Notes under the pieces: model-generated
Databases searched by the model: none
Seen by the model: only the letters and a program-made list of their open reading frames with translations
What the model was told of the DNA's origin: nothing
Program-made: the position numbers and the translations under genes
From: Azadirachta indica
Lineage: Eukaryota > Streptophyta > Magnoliopsida > Sapindales > Meliaceae
NCBI GenBank assembly: GCA_022749755.1
Contig: CM040442.1
Location: 15,970,457-16,034,456, forward strand
DNA length: 64,000 nt
Reading direction: 5' to 3'
Part shown: piece after piece, positions 1-13,399 of the stretch
How positions within the stretch are numbered: the stretch's first letter is position 1
How the letters are laid out: every line of letters starts with the position of its first letter

Positions 1-900
1 CAACATCATTCAATTCAAGCTCACAAATACCATTACAATTACTATATCAACTAGCAAGGCTTCTAAAGCATAAACATCATCAATGATACCCTGTGGATAA
101 GTGAGTGAACAATTTGCCATTTACAATGAAATGGTCGTCGTCTTGACTTTACCAAGGCTAATTTTCAAAAAACGGAAAGTGGCAAGAGATTAATGCTCTT
201 TTAACCATCGACCTCTTATTAGAACATTGATAATTATTAGAGGTCATCCCCTCTAACGATAACTATGCTTCCTCTACAATCTTTGACGGTAAAGTACCCC
301 TTACAATTACATCCATAATGGTTCTTGTCTGACCATTTAGCCCTTGTAAAATAACTGAATTTGAAACCAATCTTGATACTCGTATTGTGGACATTTCTGA
401 ATCAAGTCCTTAAATCTTTCCCATGATTTATAAAGGGGCTCAAAATCTCACCCCTCAGCTGGGATATCTTTCTAAGCATGCTTCTACATGTTGATACTTC
501 CAGGACATAAACATTGTAACCAGCCTTTAGCCTTGTCCCGTAGAGAGAATGGAACAACCTCATCAACATTATGCCGTAATCATCCTAATTCATCTTCATA
601 GTATTGCCATAGCCTAGTGAACATTGGGATCCTCGTGAGATAAACCTCTATATTGGTTTGTTGGACCGTGTTGATAAGTGCGTTCTTTGCATTCACTATT
701 TAACAGCGAATACCCAAGTAGTTGTCATTGACCATTGGTCTCAAATAATCCAAAGAGTTCGTAGTTGTTGTTGTTGTTGTGGTGACGGGTTTCCATTTCT
801 TTCGTCTGCCACGATTCTATAATGATTCCTTCTTTCTTTTCTTAATTTACAAAGAGTCTATTCAATTTCAAGGTCAAAAGCAATGACTTATGTGCTTGTC
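1..900 (-). mobile_element. Ty3/Gypsy retrotransposon gag fragment (decayed)
   Basis: On the minus strand, positions about 690 down to 240 translate in broken frames into a plant Ty3/Gypsy gag core: a short stretch reading VVPFSLRDKAKGWL, then SWERFKDLIQKCPQYE, then DWFQIQLFYKG. This order is typical of the retrotransposon gag domain (capsid). Several in-frame stops (for example after CPGSINM and YKG) show it is dead. The minus-strand N-terminal side continues to about 720 (SHEDPNVH). Positions 1-240 and 720-900 have no recognisable domain and probably belong to the same element; a short GTT repeat lies near 763-780. The element runs off the left edge, so its LTRs and pol are not visible. The assignment to Gypsy rests on recognising the gag pattern by eye. 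Confidence 0.65.
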
Positions 901-3024
901 GCCCTTGGCACGCACCTACAGAAGTTCAAAATAAAAAAAATAAACAAAACAAAAATAAACGTCTAAATTAAAATTAAAAAATGCAATTACAAAATTAGTG
1001 AAACTCAAAAATTCTCAGTCTCCAACAACCCGCTAGAATATTGGGTTGTATAAGTACTATAATGATAAAAAAGGTTTTCATGCCCACAAGAACTAAGTTT
1101 TTTGCATTTGTAAACCTAATATTGCAATTATGGGAAAACTATATTTTCAATGCTTTTGTAGAATTTGATATGGAAGTAGTCCTAAGATCTCATTTAATTA
1201 ACAATGAAATAGAAATTGAAGCTAATAGAATTATGGTAAAATAAGAAACTATTTTAATTAACAATAAAATAAAAATAAAAATTGAAGCTAATAGAGTGAG
1301 TGTATGGAACCTAACCTTCGCCATGTCTATCTTAATTTGGGAATTTGCAATGCTTTCATTTTCAATAGACTAATCACATGTTCTATTTGACCTCGTTCCC
1401 TCTCCTAAGTGCTAAAGTAAGTCCTTTTTATAGTTAACTCAATCGATAACCTTATCTGACTAAATTATTAGTCTAACATGTTATTAACTCGTAAAGAATC
1501 ACTCATCTCACACTTACTGGATTCCACAATATTAATATAATTATCTAGTTACTAAGGTCCCTTCGGACTTTCAATATGCTAAATTGTATTTTCTGAATCT
1601 CATGAACAAATTTAACCATCCGTGGTACTCATTCATGATTAACCAAATAATTCATCAAGCAACAAATTATTAGCATTAAATGCAAGAAAACACAACTGAC
1701 TAAAAACTAATAATATTTACAAATTCCAAAATTAATCAAAATATGATTTAGTTGGGTTACATGAAAATCCTAGTGTTGATACACAAACATCAATAATGGG
1801 CCCAAGCCCAAAACTATGTCATTTTACTAGGCAATCTATACAAAAGCACAAGTGGACCCGAGACACTCTTTAGGACACAAATTATAAGTTATGATATGAA
1901 AAGTTAAAGTAGTCCAAAGTCTTACTCAAATCAATACAATATCTTAGGCTTAACCTACTTAAAAGGTACGTAAACCCAAAAGATCTGTCATATGATTAGG
2001 CTAATGTATAAGGAGTACAAAAAAGCCTAAAAGATTTGCCCAAAAATTTGTAGAGTCCCTTAGCATAAAACTTTATTTTAATTAATATAGCATTAATTAA
2101 AATAGTATTTAATTATGATTAATTAAAAATGGTTTTTATTAAAATAAAGGCTATTTATACAAAGTGTTTCATTGCAAGAATAAATCCTTGGACATCTCTT
2201 TTAAATAGAATTAAATTATGCTAATATAAATTCTATATTAAGTCTTGTCTTAAGGGACTTAACTTACATTAGAATATGATTACATAAGCTAGTCTCATTT
2301 TATTAGATCTCCATCTTATACACTATATCAACTCATGACTTCACACCTAAAAGAGATCATAACAAAATGTCATAACATAATATCATCATTAAGGTTAGCT
2401 CTCATTAGTCTTTAATCACGTCCTCGAAGAGCATCTTGCTCTTTGTGGCAACACTTGTGCTTCTTAGCTTACTTTTCGGCAATTAATTATCGCTCTTAAG
2501 TACTACCCTATCGCCCTGTCGCCTTTCGTACTTTCTCTAGCCCAAAACTAATTATTTTAGCCTAAAAAACACCTTATCTGCGATCTTAGTTCATCAGTTA
2601 CAACTAGTCATATTGAATACTATCGATAATTGATCTATTTAATACTAATCTAATTGCGATCCACCATTAAACCATTATGTCTCTTTACATTGATATTGGG
2701 ATTAGCCTGGTCCTATACATACCGTAAACTCATAATTTGTATTACGCACTTTTTATTAAGTTCTATAGGTACAAAAGTAGTAGTAGTACTAGGAGATCCC
2801 TCCACTCAAATCCAAACTAGCCAATCTCCTAAGATTGCAACATCACAACTTCAGACTATCAAGTTCGATTCGAGAGATGCATGTACTGATCTACACAAAA
2901 GCTTAATTTGAATCTAGAGGCCAAATAGTGTCAATTCCTATCGAGAGCGATACCGATCTACACAAGTGACCAAGCAATCTTGACTTGGCACGTGGATTAG
3001 GTAAATTTCCCTTATAAACATTAT
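901..3024. other. AT-rich stretch without a gene, probably holding the 5' LTR of the next Gypsy element
   Basis: No open frame here resembles a protein; short frames such as 1041-1244 and 2654-2911 have no domain and no splice context. The 3' part (about 1780-3024) lies directly upstream of a primer-site-like motif and a plus-strand gag, so it is a reasonable place for a 5' LTR. I could not define LTR ends because the partner LTR is not in the window. Confidence 0.35.
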
Positions 3025-3043
3025 AGGTGACTCCACTGGGAAT
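3025..3043 (+). promoter_or_regulatory. Primer-binding-site-like motif of a Gypsy element
   Basis: The sequence aggtgactccactgggaa resembles the GACTCC(A/G)CTGGGGA motif found just after the 5' LTR in plant Tat/Ogre-like Gypsy elements. It sits about 470 bp before the recognisable gag. One G of the usual run is missing. Confidence 0.4.
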
Positions 3044-3239
3044 TTTGCTAAGTAACAACCAAAACAACGGTGATAATCAAGCCAAGTCCTTTATATAAAG
3101 GACAATACCTCCAACACCCACTAATAACACCTGACAAGAACCATAAGGTAATGAGCAAAATATCAGTCACATTAACATCATGTTAATCATGCAATATACG
3201 AAGGGGGATAGGGGATCTCCCAACAATAATAGAGACAGG

Positions 3240-5000
3240 ACCTCTAATCCTCCTCCTCAACCAACAGTTAGGAACTAGATAGCTTTTAAAGGAATTACAC
3301 TTGGAGTTTTTGCAAATTAACCATTGCTTGAACTATAATTGCCCTCAACATGCAAAGATTTGATGTCGTTTATTAGATAATGCATACAAATTTCTACCAC
3401 GTTGGAGATAGAATACACATCACTGCCATATTATCTAAAAGAGATCATGCAAAAATCGTATCTAGAATGATACGAGACCCTGAAGCTTATGTCCTTTAAT
3501 AGAAAATGTCCTTTAATAGAAAATAAGGGAATCCTAAAAAACACATCACGTGTTTCATAGATACACTTAGGATACATACTCACAATGAAGAATTATGGCT
3601 CAGAGAATTTTCTAAATCGTTGATAAGTCGATCATATTCTTGGGACACTGCCTTTCCACTAGATTGATACATTCATGGCAAGACTTAGCTACAAAATTCT
3701 ATCGAAAGTATTTCTAAAATGAAGAATGAATGACACTACTTTAGCTCTACACCACCAAACAACAATATTCAAAATCTCTCATGGATTTTAAGAGTTTCAT
3801 AACCTTACACTCGAATCCCATGAATAAAGGGAAGAAATGAAGATTGTAGAAATATGCATGAATATTATGTTGTCTGAATATCTAGTTCATCTTGAAAACC
3901 TTAATTTGGGGATGTTTAGTCAGAAATGGGAGAAAAACGTCTCTTTCAATAAAACACCCTATGATTGGGAAACCAAAAAAAGAGACGCCACATACAATGT
4001 ACTTAAAGAAGCGAGACACTCCCTACAACATAAGCATAGACAAGCCATATAGGAAGCAACCCGAAAGGGAACTTCCACCTGAACAACCTATCACTTGCAA
4101 CCACGTCGAGCTCAAAGAGATTCTAGATAGGTGGACTAAAGATGGTATATTTAAACCTTCATCTTTTTAAAAAGAAACCTTAGAGAAAGATCAAAGCAAT
4201 CCTAAATGACGTAGTTACCATCAATTGATAAGCCGCAACACGAGGGAATGAAAGTATATTCAAAACCTTGTCCATAAGAAAATCGCAGAAGGCATATTAG
4301 TCCTGCCTCTTCAAAGACAAAACGTGGACATCAATCCACTGCCACATCATAATAAAGTAGCCACCCATTCACCCGAGGATGATGAGGCAACAAGGTTGCC
4401 ACCGATTCACCTATAGATGCCATAAAAGAAGAATAAGAAGAACATCATATGATAATAATAAAGGCACTTCAAAGAAATCCTAAGTTTAGGTCTCTCTTTG
4501 ACCAACTAGATTATGAACCTGATGCATGGAAAGCTACACCATAAGTGCTTGTCAAAATCTCCATACAACATGGTCCTAGGCACTACATTATAGAAGCTCG
4601 TGTCAACAGCGCATACTTGGAGACAGCTAATGTTGTTATTTTCTTTGACGAGGATCTAATAGAAGAAGAGCTAGATTCCTGTAAGCCTCTCTAATTGGCA
4701 TCTAAAATCAATAGGATCCCCATTAGACAAACATTAGTACACACAAGGTCCTCGATGAACCTAATATCGTTAACAATATTAAAAATGGCCAAGATATCAC
4801 TTGACCAAGTCACGAGAACAAGGATGAAGATATTTGCCTTCAAAAATACTTCTGAATTCTCAGAAGGAAACATCCGACAGGACTTGAAAGTTAGGCCCCT
4901 ACATACTATCACTCTATTCCATATCTTAGACATCAGCATCACATATTAGATATTGCTTAGGAGGCCTTGGGCTCAACAAACACCAACTTGTGGTTTCTAC
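3240..5000 (+). pseudogene. Ty3/Gypsy gag and start of pol, decayed
   Basis: From about 3500 the plus strand reads GNPKKHITCFIDTLRIHTH, EELWLREFSKSLISRSYSW and then KFYRKYF-like fragments. This is the common plant Gypsy gag (capsid) pattern. Further on, LPPEQPITCNHVELKEILDRW (around 4070-4130) and KIAEGILVLPLQ (around 4280-4310) match the gag C-terminal region before the zinc-knuckle/protease part. IKALQRNPKFRSLFDQLDYEP (from about 4460) begins the following region. Stops and frameshifts occur throughout, for example the stop after KPSSF at 4168. The element is interrupted at 5000 by a hAT insertion and resumes at 6915. It lies in the opposite orientation to the gag fragment at the left edge. 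Confidence 0.65.
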
Positions 5001-6922
5001 TAAGGATGGCAACGAGGTGGGGATGGGATAGGGACCCTAATCCTCGACACCAATGTCATCCCCATTTGGTCTATCCCATCCTTACCCTGGGCCCATCTCC
5101 TGTTGGACCAAAATAGGGATACGGCGAGGTTGTCCCTGTTTTGGGCTGTAAGCCCCTACCCCACTTTTGACCTAATAAATGAAAAAGGAATGTAATTAGC
5201 TATCAAACACAAAACTTCATAATTAATATGTAATCATCTTACTAGTACACCACTCATAATCTATTTGTTAAAATATGTATTGTAATATATTTAATAAAGA
5301 ATACATATTTAATTTATATAATTATTGATATAAAATAATTGTATAATCCAACAATAATTTTTATATCTTTTAATAGTAATAAATTAAATTTTTATTCGTA
5401 AAATCACTATTTCACATTTCAAAAATAATATAATATAAATAAATATTTAAATTTTTCTTAAATTAATTGTTAAAATAAAATAAAAAATGTTCTAGCTTAA
5501 AGATGTATCAATATATTTTATTATTTTAAATTATAAAGTTTGTATGTAATTTTAGACATAATATTAAATAGCATTTATGTAAATTAAGAATATAACTAAT
5601 ATATATTATATTAATTATAAATCAATATGATTAATTATTATATTACGTATTTATTATTATACACTGAAGAGATATCTAAAATGCTTAGTTATGTTATGAT
5701 TAAAACATAATTAGTTATCGTACCTTATTATAAATTTTAATTATTTAGTACTATAAGTATTTTATTTGATAATAAGAAAATAAAATCTAAAAAGAAAAAA
5801 ATCTTTAAGGTTTTCTTTTTTTTTTTATCTTGTATTACTATTTAAAGTATTCAATTTATTGACTTAATTTCATATTTAAAGTATTTAACAAAAATTACTT
5901 CCAGCAATTTTCAATTTTTTAATTTGTTATTAAAAAATATATAATCAATTTTTAATCTTTTATCAAATATCATAATACAAATCATATTTTTATATTTTTT
6001 TAGTAATAATTATTTACTTATGTATATATATAGAAACACTATTTCACATATCATCAAAATAATATGATCAAATGAATATTTGAATTTTTCATAAATTAAT
6101 TGTTAAACATATGATAAATGATAACAATTATCAATTTAATTGACACAATATATATAAAGTACTACAGCTAATAAAAGTTTTTAAAACAAAATATCAAATT
6201 TGATGTAATATTTTTATTGACTTGTATAAATTAGAATATAAATAAGTGTATTAGTAAATTATAATTTAATTTTTAATATAATTGATAAAGTTAGAGAAAT
6301 CTATTAAATAAATCTTGAAGTTTATTATTTTTTGATAGTTTTATATAAAAACACTTTGTTTGCTAAATAAGAAAATAAAATCTAAGGAAAAAAACTATAA
6401 GAATTTATTTGTTATTTAATCTTATATTATTACATTATAACATATAAATTAATTAATTACAAATTAATTATTTGTTTGACATCAATTTATTATTTTCTTT
6501 TATTTTAAATTTAGTTATTAACAATTATTTAATTTTATTAGTTTTTAATTATTTTAGTAAATTTAATTATCAACAAAATAAATTTAAAGTTTTTTAAAAA
6601 TCGATTAACTTGAAAACATGTAAATAATTATGAAAGACTTAATTGACTAAATTAAAAATTTATAAATGTTTTTGAAGGACTTGTTTGACTAAAGTGAAAG
6701 CTATATAGGTTTTACAATCATTTAGCAAATAAAATGGATACTTATGTAATTAACCAAACAAAATTTGAATTTAAAAATAGGGATTGGGCGCGGGGTAGAG
6801 AAAGATGCCCCATTCTCGTCCCCTACTTGATCCCAAAATTTAAAAAAAAAAAAAACCCTCCTTGATCTTTACCTAGAAGGTGCCGAGTCCCTGTAAAGAA
6901 AATTGTCATCTCTAGTTTCTAC
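4993..6922. mobile_element. Non-autonomous hAT element (5001-6914) with perfect 8-bp target duplication
   Basis: The element begins taaggatggcaac at 5001 and ends aattgtcatctcta at 6914, an imperfect terminal inverted repeat of the TAGGGATGGCAA type. It is flanked by an exact 8-bp duplication, gtttctac, at 4993-5000 and 6915-6922. Just inside both ends lie G/C-rich subterminal blocks (GGGGATGGGATAGGG left, GATTGGGCGCGGGGTAG right) around a roughly 1.6-kb, extremely AT-rich interior with no coding potential. The subterminal sequence near 5165-5380 resembles that near 7770-7990 in the larger hAT element at 7614. It is therefore probably an internally deleted relative of that family. It was inserted into the Gypsy pol region. 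Confidence 0.85.
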
Positions 6923-7142
6923 CTATCACTAATGTGTTAAAGAAAGATTGAAATATAAGGTTATAAAAAGATTTATGTCAACGCAACACCTTTTAGTCAT
7001 ACTAAAACTTATCTCGAAGAAGCACAATATTATGGAGATTTCATGTCAAAAGGTGATAGAATATAAGGGATATCCCTACCTAGTCATGACAAGACTCAAA
7101 GACTCGAAAGATTGTGAAAAAGAAAAAACATCAAATAAGCAA
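6915..7142 (+). pseudogene. Continuation of the split Gypsy pol region
   Basis: After the hAT insertion the interrupted Gypsy sequence continues (fragments such as VLKLISKKHNIMEI and VIEYKGYPYLVM). No conserved catalytic motif is visible, so the exact pol subdomain is uncertain. Similarity stops near 7142, where the duplicated LOR-associated segment starts. This is the breakpoint that truncates the retrotransposon. Confidence 0.45.
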
Positions 7143-7605
7143 ATAATATAAAGTTTTAATCTTTTATTTTTATGGTAAATAATTTATCTTCATCATTAAA
7201 GTAGAGATTTCAAATAGAATACTAGTATATGTAAGACGTTGAATATGAGTATAGTAAGTTAGGAGTATTGAAGAGAAAGTGCTAGTATACTTAATTAATG
7301 CTTACATTGTTTAATACTTCTAATTTTAGTGCTTTTTAGAAAAGCAATTAGCATTTGGTTATCAATTATATAAAGTATTTTAGTTAAATTCTTAATGTTA
7401 AATTAAGTGTTTAGGTGTATAATTTAAAAAAGTATTATGGTATTAATTAACAAATCACTAAAATCTACATTATATATTTTCTTCAAATTAACTATTATAT
7501 AAAAAATATATGATTATAAAATAGACGTATTTTCATGTACCTCCCTTAAAGTTTGTAAAAATCATAAAAAGAGAAAGTTTACAAAAATTTACAAGGATCT
7601 CCCCT

Positions 7606-10600
7606 GCTATTGGTGGGAATGGCAATGGGTCGGAGATTGAGGTTCCCCATCCTCATTCCTAGTTGGCCAAATCAGGGCAAGCTAGGATACCCCCAGTTTG
7701 GGACAAGGATTAGTGCGGGGCCCTAACCCAATATTAACCCTGCTTGCCTATTTTTAAGACAAAATGAAAATATTACAATACAAAGAATCAAACCTAAGAC
7801 TCCAAAGAATATGAACTACTTACTTACCATTACAACCTTCACATTTATTAGATAAATGTGCAAAACAAATATATTAACTAAAACTAATATATTTAGATTA
7901 TATTATTAAAAATATTATTTTTGTGTTATTATTATTGACATAAAATAATTTTATAATTCAAAATAATTTATATGTCAATTGTTTAATTCAATTAGGTAGA
8001 TCCCATTTATGTTGTGCATTATGATAATATAAAATTATTTTTATTATTTAAGGAGCAAGATTGATGATTAAAGAACAATTAAGGTGGAGAGAATGATTTT
8101 CAACAATCAAATTAAAAAAAAACGTTTGAATGATTAAGTTTAGGTAGGGTGGACAGAGAATATTTTTCAACAAACTAATCAAACAAAAATTTAAATTGAT
8201 AGACAGAACAAGGAAATGATATTTACAACCAAAAATATTTCTTCAACAAGGACATAATGTCTCCATAAATAAGCACATATCTTCTTAACTTGCTTCATCA
8301 ATCTGTAAAAACAAAGTTAAAAGAGTACATAAACAAAAGTATATTTAGTTTATATTAATTACTAATTTTAAAATTTCAATGTTGTAAATAATTTTTACAT
8401 CTTGATAATCTTAAACATCCCCTTACATAAATGTGCTAGTGGCATTTTCAATGGAGGTTAAAATGGGCTTTCATCTATTTTAAAGAAACAAATAAATAAG
8501 TAGGAAAGAACCTAAAAAATCATAAGAAACTAAATATTTGAATATAAAATAATTGATACCTTTACATAACCAACTTTAAGTACACATTAAAGCCTCTACT
8601 GTATTAAGATGTAGGGTATTATGATATGCGCTCATAACTCTATCACTTGCACTAAAAGCAAACTCAGAAGCAACTTAGACAATATATCTCTAGCAATCTT
8701 AGACAATAAAGGATATTTATACTAATTTCACTTTCACCAACTCAAGATATCAAAACTATCAAAATTAGACAATATGCTATCATCCAAATATGATTGGAAC
8801 TCAAACTTTTTATGCTCCTTCACATCTAAATCCACAAAATTTTTAAATCCCAACCTACATGCAACTTGCCTTTTAGTAAAAGGAATTAAAGAATGAGAGA
8901 AAGAATGTAAGGTGCTACTAGCACAAGAACTAGAAGAACTTTTATATAATTTAAACTTTAATTCATAATCTTTAATCAAATTAAAACAAAGATTATGAAC
9001 TCTCTTAATCTAAAACGGTGAATCGTCAGCATATATTATGGGAAATAGTACTTAATCAATTTCATCTTATATCTTGAATCTAACATGGTGGCCACTGCTA
9101 AAATCCCATGAACATCTTTCCAATAGTTTTCAAATTTATCTATCATGATATTTGCTATTTTCCTAATCTCCATATAGGGAGAAGCCACTCATTCAATGAC
9201 AATCTAATTTCACAAATGTATACCAAAAACAAATTAGAGGTTGGGTATTTTGCACCCGAAAATATTTGTATGACATAATAAAATGGTTTCAAATTATTTG
9301 CCAATACTTGAGCCAACTCTCATACTTCCGTACTTGACAAACTTTTATATTGTGTTTGAAGCAAATTTAATCTACCAAACAAAGCATTATGCTCCAAGGC
9401 AACAAAAATCATCAAATAAGTGAAGTTTCACCTAATTATGCAATTAAGTACTAACTCCCTAAGGCGTGTAATATTCATCCTACGAGCAACTTCATCAAAT
9501 TTTTCCTTCTTTTATCTTTTGTTGTTCAATATTAGACACCATCCCAAATTTTAGCAATTGCACTACCAATAACAAACAAATCATCCTTAACAATCAAATT
9601 TAAGATGTTGGCATTACAAAGAATATGGAATAACCTTCTATCTATGATCAAATCACTCTTATCAAGCTTCTCCAAAAGAAATAAAATCATGCGATTGTTA
9701 ATAGAACAATTATCAACAATTAATGTAGATACCTTTCAATTCATATTGAGATCCACCAAGGTATTAAACAATGCATGACATAGTACCTCACCATTGCATG
9801 GACATTTGACATTCATGAACCTATACACAAAAAATCATAAAAAAAAGCTTTAGTGATTAGCATAATGAAAAATAAATTAATTTATTCAAATTTTTATATT
9901 TATATAAAATAAAAATAGTTACCTTAAGATTTTTTCATGTAAAACCCAAGAATCATCAATAAAGTGCCAGTAATTACCATATCCATTGTTTGTGATCCAC
10001 ATGTCCAAATATACATTGTAATAGTTATTCTACTCTTGCTTCAATCAAAAGTACTGACTTTAGCCCTCTCGAATTGGTAATCTCCATGATATAACTTGTA
10101 ATTGTGTTACGAGACACACAATTAAACATGAATTAAGAGATTTTAATTTTTTTCTATAAAATTCATGATCCACACAACTAATGGGATAATTATATACAAT
10201 GATCAACTTTTGCATTTTCTTCTGCATCCTTCACCATCTTCAACTTCTTTGAATAGCTAGTTATTTCCTTGTATTTATACATGCCTTCATGCAATCATAC
10301 AAATGCCTTGTATCATCTATAGCTCATGCCACCAACTTATCTTTACAATACTTACATTTCGCTTTTCTAATCCTATCACTATCAATTCTATCAAAATGTT
10401 CCTATACAACTGACCTTAATTTTTCTTTGCCTTTTATAGAATTATTATCATCTATTAAATCATCACCTATAACATCTGTTAATCAAGGCTCTTCCCTTGA
10501 TACTATTTGTTACAAAACAAAACAATAATCAATATGAATTAAATTACCAATAAAAATATTAAAACAACAAGCAAAAGCAAAAAAAAATTGCATTTTTATT

Positions 10601-11658
10601 TATTACAAAACAACAAAAAAAGAGCAAAAAAAAGTAGCTTAAAATTACATTTTCTTTATTGTCTAAAAAATCAATCCTATAAATATCAATATATATATAT
10701 TAAGTAATTACATATGATGCTACCACTTTTTTAGGGTGTACAATATTCAGAAAAGAAAACAAGGCCCATGATTCAATGACATCTAAAGTAGCAACCAAGC
10801 TAATTAAAGTACTAAACTAATATAGTTATTTGTAGCCTATTCGTTCTGGATTTTTTGGGCTTTCATTTCCAATTGCCATAACACAATATTAAACTAAAAG
10901 CTAATTAAACTAATAAAGTTACTGACAACAATTCTTAACTTTTTAAAAATAACTACTTATTTTTAGCTTGGCACAACACAAGGAAAGTAGAATAATAACA
11001 GTGTCATAATCTTATAATTAAGAAAAAATATTCACAAACAATGGATGATGCCACCATGAATCTTCTAAATATCGTGAAGATGATGAAGAAGAGAAAAATA
11101 GAATACCACCTCTATTAACAACTAAAGTGGCTTAAGATGATGGTGAACTTTGATCTATAACTCAGTAGTCAATGGGCAACTGTGAAAACTAAAGGTGAAG
11201 GTAAGATTAACTTGATTTTAGGGCTTCATTTTTTTTTTGTTTTAATTAAAGTTTTCTTATTTTAATCTAATAAGTTAACTATAATTTTAAAATATAAAAT
11301 GCTTTTGGGTTTATAATTTAAAGTTGGGCTTACAATTTAAAGATATGAAAAGCTTTTGATATTTGGACTTTAATTTAAAAATATGATATTTTAATCATAG
11401 GCTTATAATTTAAAAATATAAAAAGGTTTCAGTTTTTAGGCTTTTTTTTTTTAAGAAAAGAAAGGGAATTGGGGCAGGTTGGGTGATAATCTATAATCCC
11501 CATCCCTAGTCCATTATTAAAATGGAGATGGGATTTCATCTCCATTCCTGACCCAATCGCACGATTTCTTTAAAAGCCAGCCCAATCCTCGGCCTAAACG
11601 GATTGAGCCCCAACAGGTCCCCAACTCAACAAGAAAATTTGTTATCCTTAGCTATTTG
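7606..11658 (-). mobile_element. hAT transposon (7614-11650) with 8-bp target duplication
   Basis: The left end is tgggaatggcaat at 7614 and the right end is ttgttatcctta at 11650, giving degraded inverted repeats of the same TAGGGATGGCAA type as the element at 5001. Flanks gctattgg (7606-7613) and gctatttg (11651-11658) match at 7 of 8 positions, as expected for hAT. Both subterminal regions are G/C-rich (about 7620-7760 and 11465-11640). A dead transposase lies inside on the minus strand. The element was inserted into copy 1 of the segmental duplication. Confidence 0.8.
8590..10515 (-). pseudogene. hAT transposase remnant (BED finger to dimerisation domain)
   Basis: Reading the minus strand, about 10515-10290 encodes a BED-type zinc finger pattern: VV*EHFDRI, then KAKCKYCKDKLVA, then DTRHLYDCMKA, with two Cys (CKYC) and a distal His. 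The far end, about 8790-8590, encodes the hAT C-terminal dimerisation signature (YPLLSKIARDIL, SEFAFSASDRVMSAY, TVEALMC). The middle is full of stops and frameshifts. The longest open piece is 8734-8979. A functional transposase would be about 600-700 residues; here no frame exceeds 81 residues, so the gene is dead. Confidence 0.75.
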
Positions 11659-13399
11659 GGATATCGAAAATTCCTGAACTGTAGAACCCACCTTGACCTA
11701 CTCTATTTGGGATGGGTATAGGGCTTATTTTTACACTCAAAACATGTTGATGGTCGGATTCAAGGCTAAAAATGTAACTTACTTGAAAATTGGGGTGAGT
11801 TCGGGGATTAAACATTCTACCCCACCTCACCCTGTTTACAAACATAAATATTATTCTTTTTTTAACCTTAAAATTTAGAAATCAAAATACCCTGATTTCT
11901 CTATCTCTAATATGTCCTCCATTGCCTCCTTTGTCGTCCTACTCCACTGCCTCCTCTGTCATCCCATATCTATGACATTCAGAAGAGATTATGACATTTG
12001 ATTCAAGTAATCTAAGTAAATTCTTAGTTCTCTAAGTAGTTTGCACTTCTTTAATTTGTTCAATTTGAAGCTTCTCTTTTGATGTGCTTTCTCCTCGTTA
12101 AACTAGAGCTTATTCAAGTTTTATTTATATTATTTTCTTTTATATAACTTTCCTCTTAGCATTCTTGTTGTTTGTAATGCTTATATTGCTTGTTGTGCCA
12201 TCCATTGCTGGGAAATGTTGTGCTAGAATTCTTGTTGTTGCTTGTTGGGTTTTGCTAGTGTACGCTTTACTTTTATTTTCTATTATTTGCAGCTATTTTC
12301 TGCTATTTTGCTTGATGTTTTTCGAAGCTTTTGTAATCCGCAACTACTTTCTACTATTTTATTATAGTCAAGCTGCTATTATAGGTTTTGTTCTTTGTTG
12401 TTTTTCTTGTAGAAAATATTGATAATGCTCATTTTTATAATTGAACAGTGATGCATGAAAAATATGTAATATGATAGGAAATAATGGATTGGAGTTTAGT
12501 GACTAAAAGTTTTAATCTTTTGAGGAGCTTTATTTTGGTGCTCTTTGATGGAACTCCAAACTAAGAAACAATTAGGAAGCAAATAGGGTTGGGAATTACA
12601 TAATGTACAGGTGGGTTGGTTGACCCAAAAGAAAAAAATTTTCAAAATGTTTTCTCTTTTGTTCATTTAAACTCTGTGATTATGTTTTCTAAAAACAATG
12701 TATTTTTCTTAGGGGAAAAGAGAGATGAGCCCTTAGGGTAGGGAGATAAATATGAATTTGTTAGAGATCTTGTACTTTTAATTGAAAGTTATTGTTCAAA
12801 CATTCATAAGTTGTTAGATTAAAGTAGTGTTGTTCTTTCCTGTCAAAAGATTCTTCTAGTGATTTGCAAACTTATTTGTTTTTTTTTATTATATACAGGG
12901 CAAATTTGATACTTTTTGACATTTGGGTACTCTGATGTAATGTGATTTATAGTGCTGTTGTAACAAAATAATTTATTAACTTAATTTAATTTGTTATCCC
13001 TTTGTATGTGATTCCACTGTATCCATTCTTTTCATTTTCCTTTATTTTTCTATATTATTGTTTTCTTTATGGACATATACTTTGAGTTTTGATCAATTTT
13101 GAAATGAGTATTTTTCTTAATATTTTTGACCAATTAAAGAAAATTATCATTGTGAACCCATTAAATAGGTCCACATATTTATAACTTGGTTTCAAATTCG
13201 TTCTAGAGATTATGTTGTCATTTCATTATATGACCTTAATTGTTATTAGTTGAGATACACAAGTATTCTTATTTAATAACTAATTTTTAAATTTAACACC
13301 AATCATTATTTTTATTTCATTTCAAAGAAATGGCACTAAATGATCCACTTGAATTGATAATTACTATAATGTTAAAGATAATATGGCAGCTACAAGTAT

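Noticed and set aside
2654..2911. 85-residue frame with a signal-peptide-like start
   Set aside because: Lies in the presumed LTR upstream of a primer-site motif; hydrophobic start is likely chance.
12165..12422. 85-residue hydrophobic open frame that could be a small membrane protein
   Set aside because: Lies inside the second hAT element, composition follows T-rich DNA, no family pattern, no splice or start context.
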